Shown one piece after another: positions 36,437-45,471 of a stretch of DNA of 64,000 nucleotides. The notes under the pieces were generated by a model. It did not search any database and was not told the origin of the DNA. It saw nothing but the letters and a program-made list of their open reading frames with translations. Both the position numbers and the translations under genes were made by a program. Source of the stretch: JANMDR01 sp031409495. Its GTDB lineage: Bacteria > Pseudomonadota > Gammaproteobacteria > Burkholderiales > Usitatibacteraceae. Within the stretch, counting starts at the first letter, position 1, and each line of letters opens with the position of its first letter. The stretch is taken from positions 3,367-67,366 of the forward strand of contig JANNXI010000268.1 of NCBI GenBank assembly GCA_031409495.1. The letters are read 5' to 3'.

Positions 36437-37912
36437 CTACATCACTAAGCCGGGGCTTAAACTTTTAGGCATCGACAAGGTGGTGCTTTCAAGCGACGCT
36501 TGCGGGTAAGCGCAATAGTCGGCGGCGTAATAGGCGCTGGCGCGGTGATTACCGCTGGCGCCTACGCCGCCAAACGGCGCGGCGCTTGATGCGCCTGTGA
36601 GCGGGCGATTCCAGTTAACGATACCCGCGCGAATATGTTGTCTAAAATAAGCGTATTCCTCACTGTTGCCAGACAGCAAACCTGCCGCTAGGCCGTAACG
36701 GGTTTTATTGGCCAGCGCAACAGCTTGCTCCATATTGGCCACTTGAAACACCTGCAGCAACGGCCCAAACAATTCTTCGTCGGGGATATTTATAACCGCA
36801 TTGACATCCAACAAACCGGGCGACAACAGCCCTGAAAGTGGCTTTAATAGGCGCATTGCTGGCATTCCGCGCGCGCCGCGCTCAATCAAGCTGGCTTGCG
36901 CTTGCAGCAGCATATCTGCAGCTTTAGCGGTAATTACGCCACCCATAAATGGCTGGGGATTATCATCAAAACCGCCAACAACGATATTTTGGGTAACCTC
37001 CGTTAAGCGTGCCAATAATGCTTGGCTACTAATTTTGCGTGTGGGTGAATCAATGATAATCAAGCGCCGGGCACAGGTACAACGCTGGCCAGCTGAGATA
37101 AATGCCGACTGAATAATGCAATGTACAGCGGCATCAAGGTCATCAATATCACCGACGACCAGCGCATTGTTACCGCCCATTTCTAAGGCTAAAATTTTTG
37201 CTGTTTCGCCTGCAGCTTGGCGATGCAGGATGTTTCCGGTGCTCGATGAACCGGTAAAAAACAACCCATCTAAACCTAAGTGCGCCGCTAGAGAAATGCC
37301 CGTTTCGCGTCCGCCTTGCAACAAACTCAACACCCCAGCTTCAATTCCTGCCTCTTCCCAAATTTTTACCGTTAACTCGGCAACACCCGGGGTCAGTTCG
37401 CTCGGCTTAAAAACAACGGTATTGCCCGCTAACAACGCTGGAACAATATGGCCATTGGGCAAATGTCCGGGAAAATTGTATGGCCCAAAAACTGCCACAA
37501 CGCCATGCGGCCGGTGACGCAATACCGCTTGATGATCTGCAGCTTGGGTACTACGCTCCCCTGCGCGTTCGGCTTGCGCTTGGATTGAAATTTCTACTTT
37601 GCCAATCATGGTCGTCACTTCTGTGAGCGATTCCCACTTTGGCTTACCGGTTTCTAGGCCAATTTGCATAGCGAGTGCTTCCCGATACTGCTCCAAACAC
37701 TGCGCAAACTTGCGCACTAGCGCTATCCGATGGGCGAGCGGCGTATGCGCCCACGTAGCTGCGGCGTGGCGGGCAGCGGTAACGGCCGCATCCACTTGCC
37801 CAACACTGGCAGCATTCCCTTGCCAAGCCAGTCGTTGATCTGCCGCATTTTGGGTAGAAAAATGCGCGCCTTCACCGGCGCACCACTTACCTGCAATATA
37901 TTGAACGTTCAT
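36437..37912 (-). CDS. astD: N-succinylglutamate 5-semialdehyde dehydrogenase
   Basis: This 491-residue aldehyde dehydrogenase oxidises succinylglutamate semialdehyde to succinylglutamate with NAD+, the fourth AST step. Family motifs are complete: the Asn in GPYNFPGHLPNGHIVPALLAG, NAD-binding FTGSSSTGNILH, catalytic Glu in ALEMGGNNALV, catalytic Cys in SAGQRCTCARRL, and the C-terminal substrate-loop NWNRPLTGASSAAPFGGVGASGNHR typical of AstD. It lies between aruG and astB on the minus strand. Confidence 0.96.
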   Translation of the reverse strand: MNVQYIAGKWCAGEGAHFSTQNAADQRLAWQGNAASVGQVDAAVTAARHAAATWAHTPLAHRIALVRKFAQCLEQYREALAMQIGLETGKPKWESLTEVTTMIGKVEISIQAQAERAGERSTQAADHQAVLRHRPHGVVAVFGPYNFPGHLPNGHIVPALLAGNTVVFKPSELTPGVAELTVKIWEEAGIEAGVLSLLQGGRETGISLAAHLGLDGLFFTGSSSTGNILHRQAAGETAKILALEMGGNNALVVGDIDDLDAAVHCIIQSAFISAGQRCTCARRLIIIDSPTRKISSQALLARLTEVTQNIVVGGFDDNPQPFMGGVITAKAADMLLQAQASLIERGARGMPAMRLLKPLSGLLSPGLLDVNAVINIPDEELFGPLLQVFQVANMEQAVALANKTRYGLAAGLLSGNSEEYAYFRQHIRAGIVNWNRPLTGASSAAPFGGVGASGNHRASAYYAADYCAYPQASLESTTLSMPKSLSPGLVM

Positions 37913-37990
37913 TGAAACCTCTTATATTTAGCCGAGTCCATAGCCAACAGCCATTCGCCAACAACCATTTGCCAACAACCATTAGCCTAT

Positions 37991-39043
37991 TTAGGCGCGG
38001 GCAGACAGCGCAACAATTCTCGCTTGATCCCCAGCTACCAATCCTAATGCCTTCAAGATGTCCGTATTTAGGGGAATTACAGCCTGCTCTTTTATTTGCT
38101 GAGGAGTGAGCGATGATGCGAAAACACAAGCGCGAAAATCTATTTTTTTAGTGTTGGCAACTATATATCGAGTCGGCGCTGATGCAGATTCTGGCGCATT
38201 GTCAAAAGCAGCTACCGTCACGGCAAAGCTTTGCGCGACCGCGCGGACATCATCCACATTACATTCAACTGTAGGCCCCGCATCAAAAATATCCACATGC
38301 CCTTCATAGCGAAAACCTTCACTTTCCAACATGCTGCGTGCAGGCAGCGTCGCCTCGTGGGTTTTGCCAATAACCGCCTGCGCTTCGGGTGTCAAAAATG
38401 AGCTGTAAAGCGGATGCTTGGGCATCAGCTCCGCCACAAATGATTTTTGCCCGATACCTGTTAAATAGTCGGCTTGGGAGAACTCCATGGAGAAAAAGTG
38501 GCGGCCTAAACTTTCCCAAAACGGCGATGCGCCTTTTTCGTCCGATACGCCACGCAGTTCAGCAATAATTTTCTGTGAAAACAGCGCGCGGAACTGCGCG
38601 ATAAACAAGAAACGACACTTTGACAACAGCGCGCCATTTTTCCCCACCCGATATTCAGGGTCTAAAAACAAAGAACAAAGCTCGGAGTGGCCGGTGTGGT
38701 CGTTTGATAAAAATAACGTGGGCGTTTGCGTAAAAATACCGAGCTCTTTAGACGCGTGCACCACTTGACCCACACGGTAGGAATACCAAGGCTCACGCAA
38801 GCCCACGGCTGCTGCCACAGCACAAGTACCGACAATTTTGTGCTGCGCTAAGTCTTCCAGCACAAACATGTAAATTTGCTCGGCGGGTTCCGCATCACCC
38901 GAAAAAGACGCCACCGACGCGGCAATGCGTGCTTCCAATAACTTTTCATTATTGGGCAACGTGGTTAAACCGATGCCGGTTTTAGCGGCAAGCTGCATCA
39001 GCGCTGCTAGATCATCTGTTGCAATAGGGCGAATGCACATCAT
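37991..39043 (-). CDS. aruG: Arginine N-succinyltransferase, beta subunit
   Basis: This 350-residue subunit transfers succinyl from succinyl-CoA to arginine in the first AST step. Signatures of the AstA family are present: GIGLTTLPNNEKLLEARI at the start, SELCSLFLDPEYR, FAQ/IAELRGVSDEKGASPFWESLGRHFF, FVAELMPKHPLY and VDIFDAGPTVE. It lies 24 bp after aruF, its probable heteromeric partner. The last part of the gene contains a degenerate copy of the window's palindrome (38053-38085) in coding sense. Either of two adjacent ATG codons could start it. Confidence 0.95.
   Translation of the reverse strand: MMCIRPIATDDLAALMQLAAKTGIGLTTLPNNEKLLEARIAASVASFSGDAEPAEQIYMFVLEDLAQHKIVGTCAVAAAVGLREPWYSYRVGQVVHASKELGIFTQTPTLFLSNDHTGHSELCSLFLDPEYRVGKNGALLSKCRFLFIAQFRALFSQKIIAELRGVSDEKGASPFWESLGRHFFSMEFSQADYLTGIGQKSFVAELMPKHPLYSSFLTPEAQAVIGKTHEATLPARSMLESEGFRYEGHVDIFDAGPTVECNVDDVRAVAQSFAVTVAAFDNAPESASAPTRYIVANTKKIDFRACVFASSLTPQQIKEQAVIPLNTDILKALGLVAGDQARIVALSARA
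38053..38085. repeat. Intragenic degenerate palindrome copy in aruG
   Basis: CAAGATGTCCGTATTTAGGGG followed by CAGCC parallels the family palindrome (GAAGATGCCCTATTTTAGGG) at most positions while remaining an open reading frame. Confidence 0.4.
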
Positions 39044-39067
39044 TTTTTAAGTTTGCCTCTTATTATT

Positions 39068-40189
39068 TTAGCGCGTGGTATTTGCGGGCAAATACACCGG
39101 AACTATTCGCACATCATCGCCATTGACAATTTCTAGCGCTGCCATCATTTCTTCCGACAGCACCACCGTGTCGCCTAAGCCCGCCGCTACGTTAGCCAAG
39201 GTGGCGCGGAAGCGCTCGGTTTCGGTGTTAGCGATGATACAAAGCTGGGCATTTTCAAGCGTCCGCTGGCTTGGCAAAGTACCCAGTGATGGTACGCGCG
39301 CGGCCGCTTTAGCCGCAATGTGCAGGTTCGATGCTGTCGAAGTGTCACCGGCAATCGCACGTTTTTTTATGCTATTAAATACGCTGCGAAGCCCCGAAAT
39401 ACGGGCCTCTACAGTCGGTCCGCCGTCAAAAATATCAATATAGGTATCGGCTTCAAAGCCTTCATCCATCAAAATGGAAAACGGCAATTCACCCACAGGA
39501 TGTAATTGACCAATAGCTAACTTTGCATCAGCCGGCAGGAGCGGGACATAAATTGGATATTGCGGCATTAGTTCAGCAATAAAGGTTTTGCTGCGCCCGC
39601 CAGACAGCTGCTCGGCTTGCGGATAACCCATGTTAAAAAAGCGTTTGCCGACGGCATTCCAAAACGGTGAATTACCTTCGTCGTCACACACGCCCGGACT
39701 TTCAGCCGCAATGCGCTCAGGAAAGCGATTCGCATGCTCCGCCATAAATAACAGCCGCGCTCTGGACAGCAACTGCGGCAGCGTGCCATCTTGGTGTTCG
39801 GGCTTGATATAAAAGGACGACAGCAGCGCCAAACCAGTCAAATCATGACACAAATGCAGCGAGTGAATTTTATTAGACACCCCAAGCTGTTGGGAGGCAT
39901 GCACAATAATTTCGTTGCGGTAGCTATAAAAACGATCATGAAAGCCAGCAGACGCAACAATACCACTCGTACCAATTACTTCGCCCGTAGCGGTATTTTC
40001 CAATACAAAAAAATAGGATTCCTCACCACACACATCCACTTCAGCAGCCAAAGAATGGATTGAATTGGCAATTTTATCCCGCAGCCGGTCATGGTCAGGA
40101 GGCAAGGAGGTAATACCCACCACACTCACCGCAGCAATAGCTTCTACAGCGGACAAATCGGCAAGGCGACAGGGTCTAAGTACAATCAT
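39068..40189 (-). CDS. aruF: Arginine/ornithine N-succinyltransferase, alpha subunit
   Basis: This 373-residue AstA-family protein begins MIVLRPCRLADLSA and shows SPFWNAVGKRFFNMGYPQAEQL, FIAELMPQYPIYV and IDIFDGGPTVEARI. It pairs with the adjacent aruG product; in Pseudomonas the two form one enzyme. The ATG at 40189 is chosen because the family alignment begins there; an in-frame start at 40243 would lie inside aruC. An intragenic palindrome copy (39384-39414) codes for the segment just after the GPTVEA motif. Confidence 0.94.
   Translation of the reverse strand: MIVLRPCRLADLSAVEAIAAVSVVGITSLPPDHDRLRDKIANSIHSLAAEVDVCGEESYFFVLENTATGEVIGTSGIVASAGFHDRFYSYRNEIIVHASQQLGVSNKIHSLHLCHDLTGLALLSSFYIKPEHQDGTLPQLLSRARLLFMAEHANRFPERIAAESPGVCDDEGNSPFWNAVGKRFFNMGYPQAEQLSGGRSKTFIAELMPQYPIYVPLLPADAKLAIGQLHPVGELPFSILMDEGFEADTYIDIFDGGPTVEARISGLRSVFNSIKKRAIAGDTSTASNLHIAAKAAARVPSLGTLPSQRTLENAQLCIIANTETERFRATLANVAAGLGDTVVLSEEMMAALEIVNGDDVRIVPVYLPANTTR
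39384..39414. repeat. Intragenic palindrome copy in aruF
   Basis: GCCCC-GAAATA-CGGGC followed by CTCTACAG closely matches the terminator copy at 35018-35060 (GCCCGAAAATAGGGCATCTACAG) although it lies in coding sequence. Confidence 0.5.
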
Positions 40190-40199
40190 GGCGTTCTTT

Positions 40200-41495
40200 T
40201 CACTCTGCGGCAGCCGCGTTTTCTTGCGCCAGCAATTCAGCAATAGCGGCTTCGAAGCGCTTCATCCCGGCCTCAATATCCACTTTAGTGATAATGAGCG
40301 ATGGCGCAAAACGTAACACGTCCATGCCGGCAACTAAAAACAGTACATTGTGCTTATGTCCCATTTTAACGAAATCGTTGGCGCGGCCCCTGTATTTAGG
40401 GGAAAGCTCTAAGCCCATCAATAGGCCATCGCCACGGATGTCGGTAAATACATCATATTTTTTATTTATAGCTTCAAAGTGCTGGCGCATCCACTGATGG
40501 CGCTCACCGACGCCAGCCAAGGTTTCAGGATCATTGATAATTTGCATGACGGCCAGCGAAGTTGCACACGCCAATGGATTACCGCCGTAAGTTGTGCCAT
40601 GGGAGCCTACGCCAAGCGCTGCCGCAAATTTATTGGTCGTAATCATCGCCCCAATCGGGAAGCCGCCGCCCAAACCTTTGGCTGAAGTTAGTACATCAGG
40701 TGTGACTCCATATTTTTGATAGGCATACAAATGGCCAGTTCGTCCGGCACCACATTGCACTTCATCAAAAATAAGCACCGCTTGATGCTCATCGCATAAA
40801 TCGCGCAAACCCTGCAAGAATGCCGTGGTGCCGGGGTTTACGCCGCCTTCACCCTGAATAGGCTCAACAATCACGGCGCAGGTTTTAGCACTCATGGCGG
40901 CACGCACGGCTTCAAGGTCATTGAATTTTAAGTGTTTGATATCTGGGGGCAGTGGGCCGAACCCTTTGGTGTATTTTGCTGTGCCGCCCGCGCTCACGGT
41001 AAACAAAGTACGGCCATGAAATGAATTTAAGAAAGAAATAATTTCCGTTTTCTCCGTCAAATACGGGGTGTCGCTGTTTTTATCGATAGGGAAGTTGTCC
41101 GATGCATATTTGCGCGCGAGCTTCATCGCCGCTTCGTTGGCTTCAGCACCTGAATTACAGAAAAAGGCGCGATCAGCAAAGGTGTTTTCAACTAAAAATC
41201 GGCCCAACGCCAACACCGGCTCGTTGGTCATGCCGTTGGACACGTGCCACAATTTATTAGCTTGCTCAATCAATGCGGCAATCACTTTTGGATGGGTATG
41301 CCCAAGGGCGTTTACAGCAATACCACCAGCAAAATCTATAAATTCGCGACCCTCTTGGTCCCATAGGCGCGAGCCATGACCGCGCACCAGCACAAACGCG
41401 GCAGGCGCGTAATTTTGCACCATCACAGCGTCAAAAGTTGCGCGCGTGACGGGTGCTGCAGGTTCGGTGACTTGAGTAGTAGTTGATATGTTCAT
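40200..41495 (-). CDS. aruC: Succinylornithine/acetylornithine transaminase
   Basis: This 431-residue class III pyridoxal-phosphate aminotransferase converts succinylornithine to succinylglutamate semialdehyde (third AST step) and may also act on acetylornithine. The PLP lysine lies in TSAKGLGGGFPIGA, the aspartate in LIFDEVQCGAGRTG, and the N-terminal GSRLWDQEGREFIDFAGGIAVNALGHTHP is typical. It is the first gene of aruCFGDB. About 175 bp separate it from argR, and an ArgR-like half-site lies in that gap. Confidence 0.93.
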   Translation of the reverse strand: MNISTTTQVTEPAAPVTRATFDAVMVQNYAPAAFVLVRGHGSRLWDQEGREFIDFAGGIAVNALGHTHPKVIAALIEQANKLWHVSNGMTNEPVLALGRFLVENTFADRAFFCNSGAEANEAAMKLARKYASDNFPIDKNSDTPYLTEKTEIISFLNSFHGRTLFTVSAGGTAKYTKGFGPLPPDIKHLKFNDLEAVRAAMSAKTCAVIVEPIQGEGGVNPGTTAFLQGLRDLCDEHQAVLIFDEVQCGAGRTGHLYAYQKYGVTPDVLTSAKGLGGGFPIGAMITTNKFAAALGVGSHGTTYGGNPLACATSLAVMQIINDPETLAGVGERHQWMRQHFEAINKKYDVFTDIRGDGLLMGLELSPKYRGRANDFVKMGHKHNVLFLVAGMDVLRFAPSLIITKVDIEAGMKRFEAAIAELLAQENAAAAE

Positions 41496-41634
41496 GATTG
41501 ACTTTTCATTCCTATAAAATCTGCAAACAATAAAGCGTTGATCTGTTGACCTATTGACCTATTGACCTGTCGGCAGCTGCGCCACCAACCAAACACTAAT
41601 TATTACACCGCCAGTGTAATCGTGAACAAAAATT

Positions 41635-41655
41635 ACGCAATTCAGTTTTGCGACA
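41635..41655 (-). promoter_or_regulatory. ArgR-type half-site upstream of aruC
   Basis: Reading on the minus strand, TGTCGC at 41655-41650 is followed by AAAACTGA and then AT, close to the remembered Pseudomonas AraC-type ArgR half-site (TGTCGC-N8-AA-N5). It lies about 140 bp before the aruC start. A good second half-site is not visible at 21-bp spacing. Confidence 0.45.
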
Positions 41656-41669
41656 TGCGTTTATACAAA

Positions 41670-42776
41670 TTACGTCAACCCTACTTGTTCCGCAGCGCCT
41701 GCAGGTTCGGCACGCTCAGACACAACCGCAGCACCAACGCCATTGTGCTGAAACTGGTTATCGCGCACGAAGCGTTGGTTGCGTTGTTCGCGCGGCGTTA
41801 CCTCAAAGTGGGCGCGATAAGCGCTAGAAAAATGCGGTCCCGACGAAAATCCACAGCTCAAGCCAATTTGCAAAATCGATTGGCTAGTTTGTTGCAGCAA
41901 TTGCCGTGAGCGATTGAGCCGCAACTGCAAATAGTAGCGCGACGGCAAACTATCAAGGTATTGCTTAAACAGCCGCTCAAGTTGCCGCCGCGATACGCCG
42001 ACGAGGCGAGCAATCTCTTCAGTGGGTAGCGGCTCTTCAAAATTCGCCTCCATCAGCGCCACAGCTTCGGTTAGCTTTGGTTGCCCACCGCCGATGCGCG
42101 CAGAAATCGGCACCCGTTGATTTTCGCTACCTGCGCGGGCACGCTCAATGCCGAAGTGTTCGATCACTTCGGCAACCAAATCAGCATCGTGGCTTCTTCG
42201 CAGAATCTCTAGCAACATGTCGAGCACTGCTGCGCCATTTGGGCAGCTCGCACTAGCCCCATCTAATTCAAACAAATTACTAGACACAATCACCGTCGGA
42301 AAATCTTCTGCAAACAGGGTTGCATAAGTCCAATCAATGGTCGCACGAAGGCCGCCCAGCAGCCCTGCCCGCGCCAGTAAGTATGCCCCAGTGCCAATAC
42401 CACCCAGTGTGGGGACACCCGTATTCTGATCGCGCAAAATACGGTGATTGATACCGCGTAGCCACGCAATCACATTTTCAAATCCGCGCTGTGGCAGCGG
42501 GCTAGCGCTCAATACCAGCAGGGAACCCAATGCCCCCACATTGGCCATCGCTGTATGTACAGAAATTACCAACCCGCAACTAGACGTAACAGGGGCACCA
42601 GTCTCAGAAATTAACACTACTTCATAGCTGTCAACGGCTAATAGTTGGTTGACGACGGCATAAAGTTCAGTACAACTCGCCATTGATGCCAATGAAAATT
42701 TCGGCAGCAAAAATATGCCCAGGCGCTGCACTGCAGGCGTAAGCGCTGTTGACTGCGAGTGCACCGCGATTGCCAT
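41670..42776 (-). CDS. argR: ArgR, AraC/GlxA-type arginine-responsive regulator
   Basis: This 368-residue regulator has an N-terminal DJ-1/GATase1-like domain (about 15-205) and two AraC helix-turn-helix motifs at the C-terminus (about 250-345: LPTEEIARLVGVSRRQLERLFKQ and SILQIGLSCGFSSGPHFSSAYRAHF). It matches Pseudomonas ArgR in architecture, size and place: the last gene of aotJQMOP-argR, just before the aru operon. Pseudomonas ArgR activates arginine catabolic and uptake operons in response to arginine. It is unrelated to the enteric hexameric ArgR. Confidence 0.92.
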   Translation of the reverse strand: MAIAVHSQSTALTPAVQRLGIFLLPKFSLASMASCTELYAVVNQLLAVDSYEVVLISETGAPVTSSCGLVISVHTAMANVGALGSLLVLSASPLPQRGFENVIAWLRGINHRILRDQNTGVPTLGGIGTGAYLLARAGLLGGLRATIDWTYATLFAEDFPTVIVSSNLFELDGASASCPNGAAVLDMLLEILRRSHDADLVAEVIEHFGIERARAGSENQRVPISARIGGGQPKLTEAVALMEANFEEPLPTEEIARLVGVSRRQLERLFKQYLDSLPSRYYLQLRLNRSRQLLQQTSQSILQIGLSCGFSSGPHFSSAYRAHFEVTPREQRNQRFVRDNQFQHNGVGAAVVSERAEPAGAAEQVGLT

Positions 42777-42779
42777 AGG

Positions 42780-43544
42780 CTACTTCAAATTACCGGACAA
42801 AAACTGTTGCAGACGCTCACTTTGCGGCCGCGCCAGCACTTCGCGCGGGTTACCCTGCTCTTCGATGAGGCCTTTATGGAGAAATACCACGTGGTTTGAT
42901 ACCTCGCGCGCGAAACCCATTTCATGTGTCACCACAATCATCGTGCGGCCTTCCGCGGCCAAATCGCGCATGACTTTCAGCACTTCACCAACTAACTCTG
43001 GATCAAGCGCTGAAGTTGGCTCGTCGAAAAGCATCACTTCTGGTTCCATCGCTAGCGCACGTGCAATGGCGACCCGTTGCGCCTCACCACCCGATAAATG
43101 CGCCGGATAGGTATCCGCGCGGTGGGACACCCCAACCCGCTCCAGTAACGCTTGAGCGCGCTCAATTGCCTGCGCCTTGCTCACGCCCAGCACATGAATC
43201 GGGGCTTCGATAATATTTTCAAGCGCGGTCATGTGCGCCCATAAGTTAAAATGCTGAAACACCATCGCAAGCTTGGTGCGCATGCGCTGCAGCTGCCCCA
43301 CATCCGCGGCCTTTAATGCGCCAGCTTTGTCAGAAACAAGCTTTAACTCCTCACCACACACCGTAATTTTGCCCTCGTAAGGCGCTTCGAGCATATTGAT
43401 GCAGCGGAGCATGGTGCTTTTACCGGAGCCGCTTGAACCAATCACACTAATGACGCTGCCCGCATTAGCGGAAAGCGAAACGCCACGCAGCACTTCATTA
43501 CTGCCGTAGCGCTTTTTTAGATTTTCAACGAGCAGTTTTTGCAT
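42780..43544 (-). CDS. aotP: Arginine/ornithine ABC transporter ATP-binding protein
   Basis: This 254-residue HisP-family ATPase has Walker A GSSGSGKST, Q-loop VFQHFNLW, signature LSGGEAQRVAIARAL and Walker B VMLFDEPTSALDPE. It energises amino acid uptake with AotQ, AotM and AotJ. The ATG at 43544 is preferred over a TTG 3 codons earlier. The stop lies 3 bp before argR. The ATPase gene is separated from aotO by a palindromic hairpin, which may tune expression within the operon. Confidence 0.95.
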   Translation of the reverse strand: MQKLLVENLKKRYGSNEVLRGVSLSANAGSVISVIGSSGSGKSTMLRCINMLEAPYEGKITVCGEELKLVSDKAGALKAADVGQLQRMRTKLAMVFQHFNLWAHMTALENIIEAPIHVLGVSKAQAIERAQALLERVGVSHRADTYPAHLSGGEAQRVAIARALAMEPEVMLFDEPTSALDPELVGEVLKVMRDLAAEGRTMIVVTHEMGFAREVSNHVVFLHKGLIEEQGNPREVLARPQSERLQQFLSGNLK

Positions 43545-43575
43545 AATTTTCAATCACTTTTTATCATCAAAACCA

Positions 43576-43608
43576 CCTGAAGACGCCCTATAATAGGGCG
43601 CCTTCAGG
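43576..43608. terminator. Palindromic hairpin between aotO and aotP
   Basis: CCTGAAGACGCCCTA and TAGGGCGCCTTCAGG arms surround a short loop, within what looks like one operon. The lack of a T run suggests partial attenuation or mRNA stabilisation rather than full termination. Confidence 0.6.
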
Positions 43609-43617
43609 GTATCAAAA

Positions 43618-44742
43618 TTAAGCACTCAACAAGTTTCCAGTTTTAAATGCTGTCGCACTCGCTACCTTTGCCAAACGCATGCCCACGGTTGCAAAGTAAC
43701 GATTCTCGCGCGCGTACAACACGCCGGAAGTTTTGCAATAAAACTGTTTTACAGCACCGCTGATTGGGTCAATTACCTCAGCAATTAAATCGCCCGCCGT
43801 TACGACATCACCCGGCTTACGCATAAACGCCACCACGCCAGCCACATCAGCTTCAAGCGCTTCCGAACCCGCAAGTGGGGTAGCGCCATGCACTAACGCT
43901 GGCAGCACCGGTACGGCATCTGTGGCCACTGCAACAATGCCACGGTGAATCAAAAAGTCAATTATCGCGCTCGCATCTTTAGCCGCCTGATCATGCCCCA
44001 CATCCGTTTGCCCACGTAATTCAACCGTTACCGCTAAACACGCCATCGCAATAGGTGCGGCAGGAAAAGCCCCCGCCAATTGCCACCATGTTTGCGAACA
44101 GGCTTCATCAAACGGATTATCGCCACTTTCGGTCGCCAACAAAGTAGCGTGGGCACCCATGGCACGCGCCAATGGCTCACATTGCGGCCACAAAGGTGTG
44201 CCCGTATAAAGATGCAGTACAGCGTCAGAATCACAGTGCAAATCTAGTACCGCATCGGCATCACAAGCTAGGCTCATTAATACATGGCGCATGCTCGCGA
44301 GCTCACTTGCGGGCTGATTCGCCGCTAAGTGCGCGCGCATGGCGGCGCGGATAATTTTGGTGTTTTCAGCTTCACTACTGGTTAAATTAGCGGCCAATTG
44401 GTCTTTAATAGCTAAAAATAAAGCCGGATAATGCCGATTAAAATTTTCACCCGTGGCGGCATCAAACCGCCCCAATTGGCTGCGTAACACCGTTTGCGCC
44501 AAGCCAATCGGGTTTGCCACTGGCACCACCACAACTTCACCGCGCAACTGTTGATTGACCTCTAAATGTGCCAGCGTTTGCCGCAAATGATGGGCGACGA
44601 GCATACCGGGAAGCTCATCGGCATGCAGAGACGCCTGAATATAAATTTTTTCACCAGCACCAGGCGTGCCATAGTGAAAGCTAACAATTTCTCGCTGCGT
44701 ACCAATATAACTGCTGCTCAGCGAATGATGTTTTTTAATCAT
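43618..44742 (-). CDS. aotO: AotO-like succinylglutamate desuccinylase/aspartoacylase-family protein
   Basis: This 374-residue zinc-peptidase-fold protein (M14/AstE-AspA superfamily) has metal ligands visible in QASLHADELPGM (His, Glu) and VLDLHCDSDAVLHLY (His), and a catalytic-type Glu in AVTVELRGQ. A C-terminal beta domain follows (about 285-360). Its place between aotM and aotP matches aotO of Pseudomonas. Since the AST cluster here lacks astE/aruE, this protein could supply the last AST step, but AotO has not to my knowledge been shown to do so. Confidence 0.85.
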   Translation of the reverse strand: MIKKHHSLSSSYIGTQREIVSFHYGTPGAGEKIYIQASLHADELPGMLVAHHLRQTLAHLEVNQQLRGEVVVVPVANPIGLAQTVLRSQLGRFDAATGENFNRHYPALFLAIKDQLAANLTSSEAENTKIIRAAMRAHLAANQPASELASMRHVLMSLACDADAVLDLHCDSDAVLHLYTGTPLWPQCEPLARAMGAHATLLATESGDNPFDEACSQTWWQLAGAFPAAPIAMACLAVTVELRGQTDVGHDQAAKDASAIIDFLIHRGIVAVATDAVPVLPALVHGATPLAGSEALEADVAGVVAFMRKPGDVVTAGDLIAEVIDPISGAVKQFYCKTSGVLYARENRYFATVGMRLAKVASATAFKTGNLLSA

Positions 44743-44778
44743 AAATTTTGGAAATAGTTACAAGGGAAAGCATAAAAT

Positions 44779-45471
44779 TTAGTGGGCTTTGCGCACTAAA
44801 TGCTTCAAAAAATGCTTTTCAGCCAAACGCGCGAGACCAACCAAGGCAAATGTCATCGCCAAATAAAACAACGCACCAATAATAAAAGCCTCATACGGCA
44901 AGTAGTGTCGCGCATTCACTTCACGCGCCACGCCCGTCAAATCCATAATCGTGACGGTGCTCGCAAGGGAGGTGCCATGCAACATCATGATGACTTCATT
45001 GCTATACGCAGGCAATGCACGACGAAACGCAGCGGGCAGCAAAATACGTACAAACATTTTGACCCGCGTCATGCCCATACTTAATGCTGCTTCCACCTCA
45101 CCAATGGGCGTTGCCTTGATGGCACCAGCGAGCATTTCTGTGGTGTAGGCGCAAGTATTAATCGCAAAAGCTAATACCGCACAAAACCAAGCAGATGACA
45201 AATAAGGCCACGCGAAACTCTCACGAATCAACTCAAATTGTCCGGCGCCGTAGTAAATCAAAAATAACTGCACCAGCATCGGCGTGCCGCGAATGAGATA
45301 AGTAAAAAACCAGATAGGTTTGCTAAACCACGGGTTGTCCGCCGCGCGCAATACCGCCAGCGGCACCGCCGCCGTTAAGCCAATAAGCAAGGCCATAAAT
45401 AATAGCTGCAGCGTGACCCACGCGGCGCTCCAGTACTGCGGTAAGCTGTCCCAGATTACTTCAAAGTTCAT
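44779..45471 (-). CDS. aotM: Arginine/ornithine ABC transporter permease
   Basis: This 230-residue inner-membrane permease of the polar amino acid family has about five membrane segments and the family signature near VEAALSMGMTRVKMFVRILLPAAFRRALP (the EAA loop contacting the ATPase). The motif YLIRGTPMLVQLFLIYYG is typical of HisM/AotM. It overlaps aotQ by 4 bp, so the two permeases are translated together and likely form a heterodimer. Confidence 0.93.
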   Translation of the reverse strand: MNFEVIWDSLPQYWSAAWVTLQLLFMALLIGLTAAVPLAVLRAADNPWFSKPIWFFTYLIRGTPMLVQLFLIYYGAGQFELIRESFAWPYLSSAWFCAVLAFAINTCAYTTEMLAGAIKATPIGEVEAALSMGMTRVKMFVRILLPAAFRRALPAYSNEVIMMLHGTSLASTVTIMDLTGVAREVNARHYLPYEAFIIGALFYLAMTFALVGLARLAEKHFLKHLVRKAH

